Under the pieces are notes generated by a model. The model ran no database searches and was not told the origin of the DNA. It saw only the letters and a list, made by a program, of their open reading frames with translations. From Chrysoperla carnea (lineage: Eukaryota > Arthropoda > Insecta > Neuroptera > Chrysopidae), in the NCBI RefSeq assembly GCF_905475395.1, contig NC_058342.1, positions 4,027,001 through 4,091,000 of the forward strand: DNA of 64,000 bases. Reading direction: 5' to 3'. Made by a program: the position numbers and the translations under genes. How positions within the stretch are numbered: the stretch's first letter is position 1; every line of letters begins with the position of its first letter. Below are positions 18,479 through 30,265 of this stretch, one piece after another.

Positions 18479-18940
18479 ATGAATTCAACAATAATCGGTA
18501 TGCAGGGTTTTAAAGACGGAGACAATAATTTTATATTAAAAGAAATAGCTTTTCTAAAAAATGGAAAGGAAATATTACATTTTATAATTAAACCTCCATA
18601 TAAATGGTGATACTTGGATGTGAAATCACAATCATCAAATAATTGGGTTAGTAAATATCATCATGGTCTCGAATGGAAAAGTGGTTCCACATATTTCAAA
18701 GATGTTAAACAAATTGTTAACGATATTCTAAAAGAAGAGTATGGTAAAATTTTTGTTAAAGGATAGGAAAAAGTGAAGTGGTGTGAGCATTTATTTAATA
18801 TTAATGTTTACAACGTAGAAAATTTGTAGGATTTTGATGAAGAGAAATATAATAATATTAACGAGAAATTATTAACTAAATGTTTTTTTCATGAAAAAAT
18901 TTGTGCTTTAGTAAATGTTTTTAAAATTCTTAATTCCTAA
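18479..18940 (+). pseudogene. Broken RNase H-like protein of an arthropod multicopy family
   Basis: From ATG at 18479 the frame runs 153 codons but is cut by three in-frame stops at 18608, 18764 and 18827. Conserved blocks are MQGFKDGDNNFILKEIAFL (residues 8-26), HFIIKPP, YHHGLEWKSGSTYF, GKIFVKG-EKVKWCEHLF and a Cys/His end KICALVNVFKIL. I remember this block order from an uncharacterised family abundant in insect genomes, whose DVQ start and spacing resemble DEDD exonucleases. The nuclease fold is inference. Inactive here. AT-rich sequence without a gene flanks it (18000-18470, 18950-19210). Confidence 0.55.
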
Positions 18941-19211
18941 GAAGAATAAAAAAAAGATTGGATATGTATATGACAGAGAAACTCGAGTGTATAATTTATA
19001 GTTTAAAAATAATAGACTCTAAAACTTGACTTTTATTGCAAATAGTATATTGAGGATAAAAAAATTCAAGTGTTTGATTTACATTTTTTAAATAATAATA
19101 AACACTAAAATTGTTAAGGGATTATAATAAATAATTTTTATATATAATTATGTAATTTATACAATGTTTTTAAAAATAAAATTATTATTTTTTATATATA
19201 TTTCAAAGTAG

Positions 19212-19610
19212 TTATTTGATATTAGTTGATCCAAATCCTTTTTCTCCTCGTTTCGTTTAAGATAAATTTTCAACTTCTTCAATTTCAGGATAGTAAATTT
19301 TTTGACAAATTAATTGAGCAATACGATCACCCTTCTTAATTATAAACGGTGTATCAGAGCGATTAAATAATACTACTTTTAAATTTCCACGATAGTCCTC
19401 ATCTACAAGTCCAGCTCCAACATCAATTCCATTTTTAAATGCTAATCCTGAACGTGGTGCAATACGTCCATAACATCCATGAGGATGCTCAATTTGAATA
19501 TCAATTGCGAATATTTCCCTACCATGTGCAGCTATATCAGATCCTTTAATTGGTATACTTGCGTTTTCAGATAATTTTATAAAGCGAAGTTTTACTTGTT
19601 TAGTCAACAT
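19212..19610 (-). pseudogene. dUTPase, internally deleted and truncated
   Basis: dUTPase hydrolyses dUTP to dUMP. Visible motifs are APRSG (motif II, GRIAPRSGLA), GAGLVDEDYRGN (motif III), GDRIAQLI (motif IV) and, beyond an in-frame TAA at 19257, RGEKGFGST (motif V), with the old end at 19212. Motif I, with its metal-binding Asp, is missing: KGSDIAAHGRE shows a deletion of about 18-20 residues. Both lesions destroy the enzyme. The remaining sequence is very close to animal/insect-virus trimeric dUTPases, so it may be host-derived or carried by a DNA virus. Confidence 0.85.
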
Positions 19611-19857
19611 TTTGAAAATCTATAATGTATAAATTAAGAAAGAACGAAGATTGTTAAATAGTTAAATCTATCAAGGCTATTTAAATTATTTTGTAATATA
19701 AATAATAATAATGTGTTTTAATTTGGATTAAATTAATTACACATGAGAGGTCAGTAAACATAGTATATTATTAATTTTTCAACTAAATATTATATTTTGA
19801 TATATGTGTAATAAAATAATGAATATATTATTGATGCAATAATGCGTATATATATAA

Positions 19858-20161
19858 AATAGTGAAATTGAGAAAGTTTATTTACCAGAACAAGATCGGT
19901 ATGTACCGATAGAAGTTATAATTAAAGAAAATAACTTTTTCAAACAAGAAAATGATTTGAATGATTCTAAAACTCCTAGTTCAAGAAATCAGGGACAAAA
20001 ACAAATTACTTGAAGAAAAATTGGTAGTGAAAGAAAATTTATTAGCACGTATGCAGAACCAAGCTGTCAGCAACAATGCCAACAATAGCTGTAACATTCC
20101 ACAAATGCAAAATACTAATAAAGAAAAGTCACAAGAAAAATTAGTTGAAACTCCAATTTAG
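19858..20161 (+). pseudogene. Frameshifted gene with WIPIEVI-like motif and coiled coil
   Basis: The first frame (19858-20013) reads IEKVYLPEQDRYVPIEVIIKEN. After a shift near 19980 a second frame (to 20161) gives EIRDKNKLLEEKLVVKENLL, a short coiled coil, then a Gln/Asn/Lys-rich tail. The YVPIEVI piece parallels WIPIEVI in the 81-codon arm gene. Function unknown. Confidence 0.4.
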
Positions 20162-20542
20162 GTATTAAACATCCTTGTTGTCTTTAAATAAATTAACCTT
20201 AATCAATATTTTTAATGGAAAAATTTTAGTTAAATGCATATATTATTTCTTAACAAATAATGCGTAAGATAATTTAAGTATCAAAAAATTGTTTTTAAAT
20301 GTCAAATGTCAATAAAAATTTTAACTAAATATTATTATATTCTAATATAGGTGTGTAATAAAATAATGCTATTATTATATCCTATTTAAATATTAGATAT
20401 AAAAAATTGTCATTTTAATGGAAAATTTTTAACCAAATATTGAATTGACCTTGAAATGACTATTTCATACAAAACAGGTATTAATCAATAACAATTTTTA
20501 AAAAGTGTTTCTTTAAATACAAACTTTGTCATTCTTCTTAGT

Positions 20543-20612
20543 TTGACTTCATAGCTTAGTGGTTAGAGCACTCCTTCCATACCAGAGGTATAGCGTTCAA
20601 ATCTCAGTCAAA
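20543..20612 (+). tRNA. tRNA-like sequence (pseudo-tRNA or SINE head)
   Basis: TTGACT at the 5' end pairs with AGTCAA at the 3' end. AGCTTAGTGGTTAGAGC fits a D arm / A box and GCGTTCAAATC is a poor B box. The anticodon stem has mismatches and no loop places T33 and a purine at 37 cleanly, so I doubt function. An A-rich tail follows, as for a SINE. Spacer 20170-20540 is empty. Confidence 0.4.
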
Positions 20613-20685
20613 GTTATAGCAATTTAAAAAAAAAAATCCAACTTAATACTTGTACTTCACCAGACTAGGTTTATAACCTTGCAAC

Positions 20686-20755
20686 CAGACAATTGCATCT
20701 TACGTCACCGGACAATGACCCAGACAATTGCATCTTACGTCACTAGATAATGACC
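20686..20755. repeat. Two 35-bp direct repeats
   Basis: CAGACAATTGCATCTTACGT occurs at 20686 and 20721, each followed by CAC and a GATAATGACC/GACAATGACC segment. It lies in the short region before the 3' end of the LINE. Confidence 0.85.
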
Positions 20756-20849
20756 CTCTTACCAGACAAGTTAAATAACCTGACAAGGTTGGGGGTGTGA
20801 AAGGTGTGGCAGACAGCTTTTATTTTAATCATACATTATATTTATAATT

Positions 20850-22398
20850 AAGAAAACTTAAAGAAATTGTTACTCTAACTTCTCCTTCCTTACGCTTAAT
20901 ATTTTTTTAAAAACTCTAGCCATATCCTTTTGCTTAATTTCCTCTTTATAGTCCATCATTTCAATTATATTCTTAAAACTTTCCAAATTAGCCCTAATCT
21001 CACTCAATCCTTCACAAAATAACATCAAATGCTCCTTACTTTCACTTTCACTGCATATTGCACATATTTTATTTCCTTCTACATCCTTTGCACTGTCATA
21101 ATTCCAAACTCCAAGTCTAAATCTTGCAAATTCCCTTCTTTCACTAAGCTCCAAATTATTAATATAGTGTGCTCCATCTTTATAGTGGTTTATTCTGGCG
21201 AAAAATTGCAATGATTTTTTTCCTCTAATATCCGTAAACATTTTTCCGTAGGCATCATTCTCAATTTTTTCCTCTACTATTTTCATAGTTTTTTGTAGCA
21301 TAGTCTCTTCATATTCTTCACTTATTTTTATGCCTAATTCCTCTAACTTTATGTCCATTTTGTCTCCCCAGCTTTTATGCTCACTGTACTGACTAGTCGC
21401 TACACACGCCCTTTGAATAACTTTTTGTGGGTTACACTTTAGATTTAAGTAGTCTTTTATTTCATTTTTTAATATTTCGCACTCTAATGGTAATTTTCCT
21501 AATTCAATCAAAACAGCATTATTTACAGTAGCCGCGCTCACACCTAATATTTCTTTGAATAGTTTGTTCCTAGCTTTTTCTAACTTCATTATCCCATTTT
21601 TTATGCCCCATATCTGATATCCATAACTTAGAATCGGCTTTATTAGAACCTCAACTATGCGTATTAAGGTGCTGGCTGACATCCATTGATAACTAAACAT
21701 AAACCTCCTTATGATAGAAAGCCCTCTTTCTGCTTTCTTTACTGCTTCCTTAAAGTGCATGTCCCATTTTCCATTCCAGTTGAAATGTAGCCCTAGATAT
21801 TTGAAATTATCGACTGTCTCCATTCTCCTACCATTGTATGTCCATTTTTCTGCTTGCTTCAGCTTATGTCCGTTCCTGGATACCATAATTTTTGTCTTAT
21901 TTTCAATTACCACAATTTTATTTTTTTTACTAGCTCTGTACAACTGATCTATACCTCTTTGCATACCGATTGCCGTTTGTGATATTATTACCATATCATC
22001 TGCGTACATTAACACATTAATTTTGTTGTTCAACATTCAAGGTGCATCCACCTCCTTTATGCTGTCCGGTTGGTCATTAATAAACAAGGAGAACAATGTA
22101 GCAGACATCTGGTACCCCTGCCTTAATCCTCTGGATGTTCTGTTAAATTATTATCATTGATTTTTATACAAAAATCATAGCTCTGGTAGATAGCTTTTAA
22201 TAGCTTTATCATTTCTGGCGACACATTCAATTTCATTAATTTATCCCATAGAAGCTCTCTGTCAATAGCATCAAAAGCCTTTTCCATGTCAAAACAACAG
22301 CAGTACAGTTTCTTCCTTTTCCTTCCCAACGTCCTTTCCACTAATTCATTTAAAATTAATAAATTGTCCAGAGTTCCATAATTCTTTCTAAATCCTGC
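20850..22398 (-). mobile_element. 5'-truncated non-LTR retrotransposon (LINE)
   Basis: The reverse-transcriptase frame is cut off at about 22398 (AGFRKNYGTLDN), runs with a frameshift through FDMEKAFDAIDRELLWDKL (22123-22341) and QGYQMSATLFSLFINDQ, then a stop near 22037. An intact 388-codon C-terminal ORF follows (20870-22036) with LMYADDMVIIS, the thumb, and a terminal CAIC...KEHLMLFC zinc-knuckle. YADD is intact. Endonuclease and ORF1 are gone. The clade is uncertain. Abrupt 5' truncation is typical of target-primed insertion. Confidence 0.85.
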
Positions 22399-22790
22399 TT
22401 AACGAAACTTAATAGATTAGTAAGTTCAAAAATAAGTTTTCCAGTAATAAATATACCATCGGAAACTAAGGAAGAAATTGTAACAAAAGCTACGGAAAGA
22501 CTACAGAAAAGAGCAAACAAACGAAACAACCTCCACGACAATAACCATAAGTTAATGAAATATAAGTTAGGTCATCTAATTAAAACTCATTATAAATCAT
22601 CAGCAATAATAAAGTGATAAAAAAAATTTTCTTATTATATGAAGGACGTTCCCTAGTCAATAAACTCAAAACAAATAATGCATATATATTAATACACCCA
22701 AAAATAAGATATAGTCAAAGGAACCAACAATACAATCCATTTGAATAAAAATAATGATTTAATTCAAGAGTGTAAAGACAAAGTCAATGT
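22398..22790 (+). pseudogene. Gypsy integrase C-terminal (GPY/F) remnant
   Basis: Beginning exactly where the LINE is truncated, the plus strand gives KATERLQKRANKRNNLHD, YKLGHLIKTHYKSSAI and, after frameshifts, FLLYEG...LVNKLKTNNAYIL. This is the integrase C-terminal module of Gypsy-type elements (helix, YxxGDLV-like strand, then LLYEGPF). A purine-rich GTGGAGGGGGGA near 23047 could be the polypurine tract. No LTR is evident. Confidence 0.55.
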
Positions 22791-22799
22791 TAATAATGA

Positions 22800-25700
22800 A
22801 CCACAATAAATTTTTGTAAATACTAATTGCTGTAAAAATAAAAGAACATATAATAAATGTGTCAAGTGTGAACCTTGTGTTAATTTTCTATTATTTTTTC
22901 CATTTTTATTTTGTCTTTGTTTGGGTCTTACGATGTAAATCCCTAAGGAACGAATACGATACTGATGCTACCAATGCCTTCAGTGAGACTAGCATTGGAC
23001 CCGAATAGCTCTCCGTAAGTAGCCTCGGGTTTATACTAATATTAAGTGGAGGGGGGATTTCAAACAATTTTTGCAACTATAAAATTATAGTCCATCTTCA
23101 TTAGTTTCAGTCAAAACAATTTAGATAAAAAGCTCGAGGGTTAGAAAGGATAGCCGTAGAAAGAGCTTTTATGAGCTTTTTATCTAACCCATAAGTAAAA
23201 AAATTATTATATAAAACCTATTAACCAAAGAATTTCTATTTATATACAAAATTTAAGGTACAAAAATTAAATTCCACAAAATTTTATTTGTACATCAATG
23301 AAATATAATTCAAGTCACATTTATCTAAAAAATGACAACAATAAAGGAAAAATCAAACAATCCATGTGTAAATTAGGATTACAATAGAATATAAAACTAT
23401 TTTATTAAATGATCAAGCAAAGAATATGATAGCTTTGAAAATGAAAAGAAATAATTTTGTTGCTAAATTTAAATTAATGACAATAATATTTGTAGTTAAT
23501 TACATAACAATTCAATCCACAGAAAATAATTATAAAAAATTATTTTGCATAAGTACAAGGGATAAATAAATATAAAATACATATTTTTGCATAAGTACAA
23601 GGGATAAATAAATAAATAAAATGCTTGTATATAATTTGAAAGAATAGCTTTGATATACAGTTCAGCAAAAAAAATTTCACGTTATTTTGCTGGATCCTGT
23701 TCACACAGCTTTTTTAGTGAAAGAGTCAAAATAACCATAGTCCATTTTATTGAAATAACTTCAGTATCTAATACCATATTAAATATATTCAATACAAAAT
23801 GTTTCTATTTAGCTGGTAAGTTTTTGAGGAATTCATTACACATATTATCATTTTCTGGGACTTTATTACTAGGTTCTCATACCAATACGAAGTTATACTA
23901 AAGAAAAGCTACCAGCTAAATACGAATGGCCTACATAAGTAAATCGTTTTTTAAAAGCAAATCAACTGCGAGGTAAAGTTTTGAAAAATATTCTGTTGCA
24001 ACGCCGATATTCAACTGTAACACTTTTTGGCGGAAAAAATGAATTTTGTTGTTGCATACCCAAATTCTTTCCAGGTTTTAACTTCGGATAATTGAAGCAA
24101 TACTTATGATTAGTATTCTTGTTAACATAATTTATTAAGTGTCCGATAGTACTTTTTGGCTCATTTATTCATTTGAATACTATCCTTTTTTCGCTTTTAT
24201 TTACTGTAGGCTGATTTAGTAGTTTTTTAGCTTTCAAACATTTTGTCGAATGCGAGGGTTTATGTTTGCAGTTTGTTTTTTTTATTAAAGATAGTTAAAG
24301 ATTTTATCATTCCAAGTAACACGGTTGTTTTAGTAATTGCCATCTGTAGATTGTCATTCATCTACGGAACTGTCATAGGTGTATATTGTATTTGAGTGGT
24401 CAATCACAATATTATAAAGACCTTAACATTTACGGTTCCACCGTAACCAGAAGTCCGGAAGGTAGAGATTTAATATATTTAATTTTGTGTTCTCACACAG
24501 TGTAAATTTAAGATAATATTAAGTAGTAATATTATATGAGATGTGGGTGTGTAAATTTGGTAAAAGTCATACATGTTGATGCTTAGTCCCAAAATCTATA
24601 GGAAAACCCATTTGAAAGTCTAGCAGAGTGAACCATACTGTATTTAAGTTGAAAGATATTTAAAATAAAAGTGGAAGGTAATCGCTGGGCCCGGCCGATT
24701 CGTTACAGAGGCTCGTGAATATTTTTTGCTTAGCGCGTTTAAAGATACTTATTGGATCTGAAAAGATATATAAAAAAAATTAGACTAAAAATATATTTGA
24801 TTGTCACTTTACTGTAACAATAATAATTTATTGATATGAGAAAACTGTAACACCTTAATTTAGCTTGTATTGTCTTTTAAACAAGCAAATATTAAATAAA
24901 AAAATAGTTTTTTGAATTCAAAAATAAAGTATAAATATATAAATAGCGTACATATATATAATCTATAAATATTAAATATTACATTGCGGTGGACTGAAGA
25001 CAGTCCACACTAAATTTAGATATCTCTATACCAAATAACATATTAACTAATGTCCGATCATCTTTAACCTCAAACTAAATCTATATACATCAAAAACAAC
25101 TATCCTATATGAAAAGTGAAAATACATTCACAATATTAAATAAATGTAAGTAATTAAGTAGAAAATTAATAAATTATCGAAATACAAATGATGTACTTAG
25201 AACCAAAAAAAGTTTCATTTTAACATTCGTAAATCTCAAAAATCTTTGAATATTACAGGATTCGGTTATATATAAAAAACTATACAGCAATCGTGTATAA
25301 CCCCAGATAAAATTCAATAATAATTGCTGTCGACAAAATAAACAATTTTAAAAGGATTACTAAATTAAATTACGACAAACCATAATTGGTAAGTAAAAAT
25401 CTACATCGATTATTATTTACCCATACTAGAAAATATCTTTTGATTAAATATAAAACACACAGAAACTAATTGCATAGTACTGAATATAATGAAAATGGTT
25501 TTATTTTACTAACCTTGATTAATTTCAGAAAATTATTAATGAAATACAAAAATAAGTTAAATCGAATACGTACAATTTCAAAGATGGATGTAGTTGATAG
25601 GAATATCGAATTAATAATGATATAATTTAAATATCCTAAAAGGATACTTGATCGAATCAAAAACGTGGTACGATTTACGAAAATATTTTTGATTGTGATA

Positions 25701-26640
25701 TTAAAATTTATAATGATGTAACCATCCGAAGCTGTTTTTACAATAATGATGATGTTACTAAATTTCGATGTTGACCCGATCAAGCTCCAAATTAAAGTCC
25801 GTTGGGCTTAGTGCCAGTAGCAAAAAATGTAATATAAAAATAGAGAAGTTACGCACTACATTTTTTATCTTTTACTAGGTAGTTATTTATGTTAGTTTTT
25901 TTAATTCAAAATTCCACCAAAAACATAACGAATTGAACATTGTACATATTTAACAGGAATATATTGTGATAGTGACGATTCCAGAGAATTTAAAATTTTA
26001 TAGTCTACAATTTCCATAACATTTCCCAACACTATATAAGTCATATAAGCTGGATTATCGGACACTGTACGCTCATAGAAGAATATGTTACAAGTGCTGT
26101 TAGTATTCGTAATTACGGTAAAATCTAAGTTTAATCATTTTAATTATTTGGACTTTGACTTTCCTTTTCCAATTTTCTATGTTTCAGTAACAAATTTAAT
26201 AATACTTCATTTATAAACAAATTTTTATCCTTTAATTTTCTCTTAATTTTAAAAATCTCGTTTATAAATTGGTTTGTTTAAGAGATACGAAAGTAAAACT
26301 TTTTTTCGCTTCGTGGTCCAGCATAATGATACTTGTTTCTTCTATGTTTTCTGCCACGAACTCATTTTTTATTCATTTGTAATTATGTTATTTTACTTTC
26401 CAATATAACGCCATCTATAACTTACTATCTTTCTTCGTTCTAGAGTAAAATTATTGAATTCTTCATCTTTTTTGTATATTAAATGTTCTAATTTCAAATT
26501 TTTTATCATTAGGGATTTTATTACTATATGTTTTTGTTGTTTACTTTTAATCATGCATACGATATTTATTTACATCATGGTCTCTTCGATTATCATTGAT
26601 ATTCTTAATATGATGCATATACAGTGTAAACTAAATTGAC
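22800..26640. other. AT-rich intergenic DNA without recognisable genes
   Basis: I see no supported gene. Short open frames at 23650-23901 and 25466-25783 are low-complexity and unlikely to code. Minor structure: TTTGCATAAGTACAAGGGAT occurs twice, near 23545 and 23586, and a perfect hairpin lies at 24989-25008 (GTGGACTG, loop AAGA, CAGTCCAC). Confidence 0.5.
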
Positions 26641-26688
26641 AAATATTTTGCCTAGTAATCTTAATTAAAGAAAATTAAAAAAAATATA

Positions 26689-26757
26689 CTCGAACCAGTA
26701 CTCGAACCCGGACTTCTTGGATTCATGTCAAGCGCCCTACCAAATTATCTATTCGAG
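26689..26757 (-). tRNA. tRNA-like sequence, probably a pseudogene or SINE head
   Basis: On the minus strand CTCGAA pairs with terminal TTCGAG. GATAATTTGGTAGGGC fits a D arm and GTCCGGGTTCGAGTAC contains a B-box GGTTCGAGT. The anticodon stem CTTG/CAAG forms, but T33 is absent. A T/A-rich tail follows at lower coordinates. Probably not functional. Confidence 0.4.
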
Positions 26758-26759
26758 TT

Positions 26760-27700
26760 CTAGACACGAATGCAATTTTTTCAACTCATTGAATATTTTT
26801 TACTTTGTTTATTCACTTATTTATTTTTCTACTTCCAACTTTGATTTTTTTGATTTTCTGCTAATTTAGAAATATTTGTATTTTATGTCTTCATATCACT
26901 TCGCATATCGTCAATTGGCGAATTGAGTTGAGTTATGATTTCTGTCAATTTACTGTTTGATCTTCCATGATAGTAGCACACGCCATTTGAAACACCGCTA
27001 GTTATATTAAGGACAGTTCAATTCACAAAATAAAAGAAATACACTTAAGTTGTCTTAACAGAAGCATCTTGGCTTTAATATAAGGCTTGGATATATGAGG
27101 ACGTGAACGAAAGGGGTAGTAGGGAAATAGGTGCCGATCTGTGGGGTCTAGTCCTGGGTCGTTGCGTACTTTGTACTGTGCATCAGCCTTTTCTTCAATT
27201 TTTTGACTTTCAATCACTTAACATGACTTTCTTTCTATATTCTAACCTTGTAATTAGTTTGATTTGTTTTAATTGTTGGTATCTTGCATATATTATGTGT
27301 ATCATAAAACGATAGTGTATTACAATATTTATATTTTCTATTATTAGAAAATATAAAATCATATAATTTATTATGTATACCACACATACCACATCACACA
27401 ACAGACAATCTTATGCGAAGTAAAAATTACGCCGTAAATTCAAACTGAACCATGACTAGACCATGCCCAGATAAGCGTAGTAAATTCACACACGGATACT
27501 TATAGCTTGGCATACGAGTTTCATATATACAGAGTGTTCTGTTATTGACTGCACGCTAATGAAATATCACACTTTTATTTGAATAAGGTTAAATACAGTA
27601 TATTTTTAAATATGTGTATGGGTTCGTGTACTTTTAAATAATAATACTTCATTTTTTTAATTTTAAATTATACACCGGCCGCTAAGCCACTTTTCGTGAC
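26760..27700. other. Intergenic DNA, nothing recognised
   Basis: The stretch is AT-rich with scattered short frames on both strands at 27023-27401 that overlap each other and show no family motifs. I find no gene or repeat here. Confidence 0.4.
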
Positions 27701-27709
27701 CGATTGAGT

Positions 27710-29610
27710 TCTACGATAACGACCTATGGTTTAGCCAACTTTGTTTCTGTTGAATCCAAAAATCAAGATCCGCTTTCCTAAATATGATGCAGTAACTTTT
27801 TGGAACTAGACTTACATTTAAGTCTTTATAACGCTACCAATTATGCTAGGCAATTACTTTGTTTAGTCGTCAAAATACTTTTCTCGTAAATTAAAACCTT
27901 GAAAGAGTGTTTCAAAAATATTAATTATATTAAAAGTAATTAAAAATTTCGGGAGAAGCAGGAAACAAACACTTGTTTTAGACCTTGTAGACACTTATAT
28001 CTCGAGTTATAATGAAAATAGGAAACTCTATTGCGTCTCATTTTCAAGCTAAAGCTCCAACCATTTATTTAAAGAACCGTACAATACCCAAATATTGTTT
28101 AAAAAGAAGTTAGGCCGGTTAACTTATAAGGAATTTGTGTAAACGTCTTTTTCGTATATTTAGAAAAAATACCATTAATATGAAGATGCAATATTATTGT
28201 TCTATAAAAGACAAATATTTTCTACTTAGAGACCTCTCTTACTTTATTTTTCCTGGAGATATAATTATTTGAAGTTAGGAGCAGAGTTGTGGCCATTCGT
28301 TATTAAGTAAGGTCAATAAGGAAAATAACTCTTAAATAGAAAGAAACTCGAAATAAGCATCTACAAAACAACATTCAAATCGTTTAATAAATAATGAAAT
28401 TGTTTAGAAAAAGTAGGTAGAAAGTTTAAAGGTATCTATGGAAAAATATACGTTGCAATAAGCTTATTTTTATTTTCACATGTATTATTACCTTTGCAAG
28501 CGCAAAATATATGACTGAATCAAACAAATGCAATACATTGTTGTGCACTTTGTGCATTGCACTAGCTCATCTATCAGTGGTATAAATAAAGATTATTTTT
28601 CAGGTAGAAAATCATAATTATTATTTTTAACTCATCCAAAATCTTCCGGCTTAATACTATTCAACTCTCATTCTTCAAAAAATTAATTTTCCAATAGCCA
28701 ATAGACATGTTTTGCCGAAAGACAATACAATCGTAGTTCGTCAAATGTCTTGACTTCAGCATTGCTTCTAAAACTTAAATAAGAAATTCCTCTCCCCTTG
28801 TTAAATCGGATTCCATAGAATCTTTCAAAACAACTACAAAATTTTTCGCATTAAATATATTCCAATCTTATTTCATGCTTTGGTTTAGATTCAAAAGATT
28901 AGCTTGACCAAAATTATTTACGAATTTTTCTGGAAATTACCATAGAAACAATATGCAACTAGAATATAGTACTGTAATAGAGGTAGTCTGCTACAGTAAA
29001 TGCGACAAATTCGACGATCAACATATAACTTTAAATGATCATATCTCTGTGAAAAATCAAGTACGAGATGTCAAGTGTAGTGGAAAATATTTGACTTTTA
29101 TAGGAAAATAATATGAGATATTAATATGATTGGTATTATATTTTGAACTATATTTAAAAAACGTTTAAACACATACCATGAAATTTTTTCGTAAAATTTC
29201 ACGGTTTCTAACCAATGTAACTTCCTTTTAAACAATATTTGCGTATAGCATGACACTTAAATTAATGGTTTAGACCTTTATCTTATATGTGAGGCGCCGT
29301 GATTTCATTAGAACCCGTGCTACAAGCGACCTAAATGACTAAAAAAGGTGCTATTTTGCTTGTTTTCTCCCGAAATTTTTTAATAACTTTTATTCTAATT
29401 AATATTTTGGAAACATTCTTTCAAAGGATCAATTTTAGAAAATAATTTTATCCGTCTTCGCACTAAACAAACATCATTGCCTAACATGATTAATAAAGTT
29501 ATAAATAATTAAATTGCTTCTAAAAGTCACTGCAACATATTTATAAAAGCGACCTTGGTCTGGATTAAGTAGAAAAAAATACGTCGAAAGTCATAAATCA
29601 TTACACATTA
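27710..29610. mobile_element. Old element with long imperfect inverted ends
   Basis: About 27710-28010 is the diverged reverse complement of 29310-29610, roughly two-thirds identical by eye. Matching blocks include AAATATG(A/T)TGCAGT, TTTATAAC, TAGGCAAT, AATATTAATTA and TTTCGGGAGAA. The 1.3 kb between holds no ORF above 60 codons. This suggests a nonautonomous DNA transposon or foldback element, or an ancient inverted duplication. Ends and target-site duplication are not resolved. Confidence 0.55.
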
Positions 29611-29807
29611 AGATTGTAAGCGACGCTGCCACTGACTTATATTGACTTTAATTAATTACGCCTATTGACTTTAAAGTATTAGTACGCCTATGGATATTTA
29701 TTTTAGTTCATCATTTTGCAACCGTACATTTTTTATAATTGAATACATATTTGTGTCTTTTTACGAATATACACGAACATTAATATTAGTCCATGATCGA
29801 CAATTGT

Positions 29808-30059
29808 GTGTCGCCCTTTTAGCTCAGTTGGTTAAGGCGTAACCAATTCCGTCCGCGGTATGCTTAGGGTAGCGGGTCCGATTCCCGCCGTCGCAACAAA
29901 ATTAATTTAATTAACAGTTGTGATGAGCTGGTGTAGTGCATCGTGTATGCATTAGGAAGGTGGTAAAACACATATATGGTATCACAATGGGCTCTATAGT
30001 CTAAGTATGTCCTATGTGGACAGCCAATATAACCTAACCTAACCTAACCTAACCTAACC
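29808..30059 (+). mobile_element. tRNA-derived SINE with (AACCT)n tail
   Basis: A-box TAGCTCAGTTGGTTAAGG and B-box GGGTCCGATTCCCGCC identify a tRNA-derived head. The unrelated body ends in CTAACCTAACCTAACC. Imperfect 12-base target duplications ATCGACAA(T/G)TGT lie at 29796-29807 and 30060-30071. The tail equals the insect telomere repeat on the opposite strand. An inverted copy is at 31239. Confidence 0.88.
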
Positions 30060-30265
30060 ATCGACAAGTGTAAGTAATAAGTAATATTTTAAAATAATTA
30101 AATGTTTATTAAAAGTGTGATTCTTATCCTGACACCCTCATCAAAATAATGCATAATTTTTTCCCTCCATTTTTCACACTCCGTCATCATACATTTTTTC
30201 CTATTTTATTCGTGCTTTGAGTCTAGGATTCAATCGCCGGTGTATTTATCTGAGATAAATCAACA

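Noticed and set aside
20543-20612. Functional tRNA gene
   Set aside because: The anticodon stem is mispaired and the loop lacks the conserved T33 and purine 37; likely a pseudogene or SINE head.
25466-25783. 105-codon minus ORF
   Set aside because: Ile/Phe/Asn-rich translation of AT-rich DNA with no conserved motif or promoter; probably chance.
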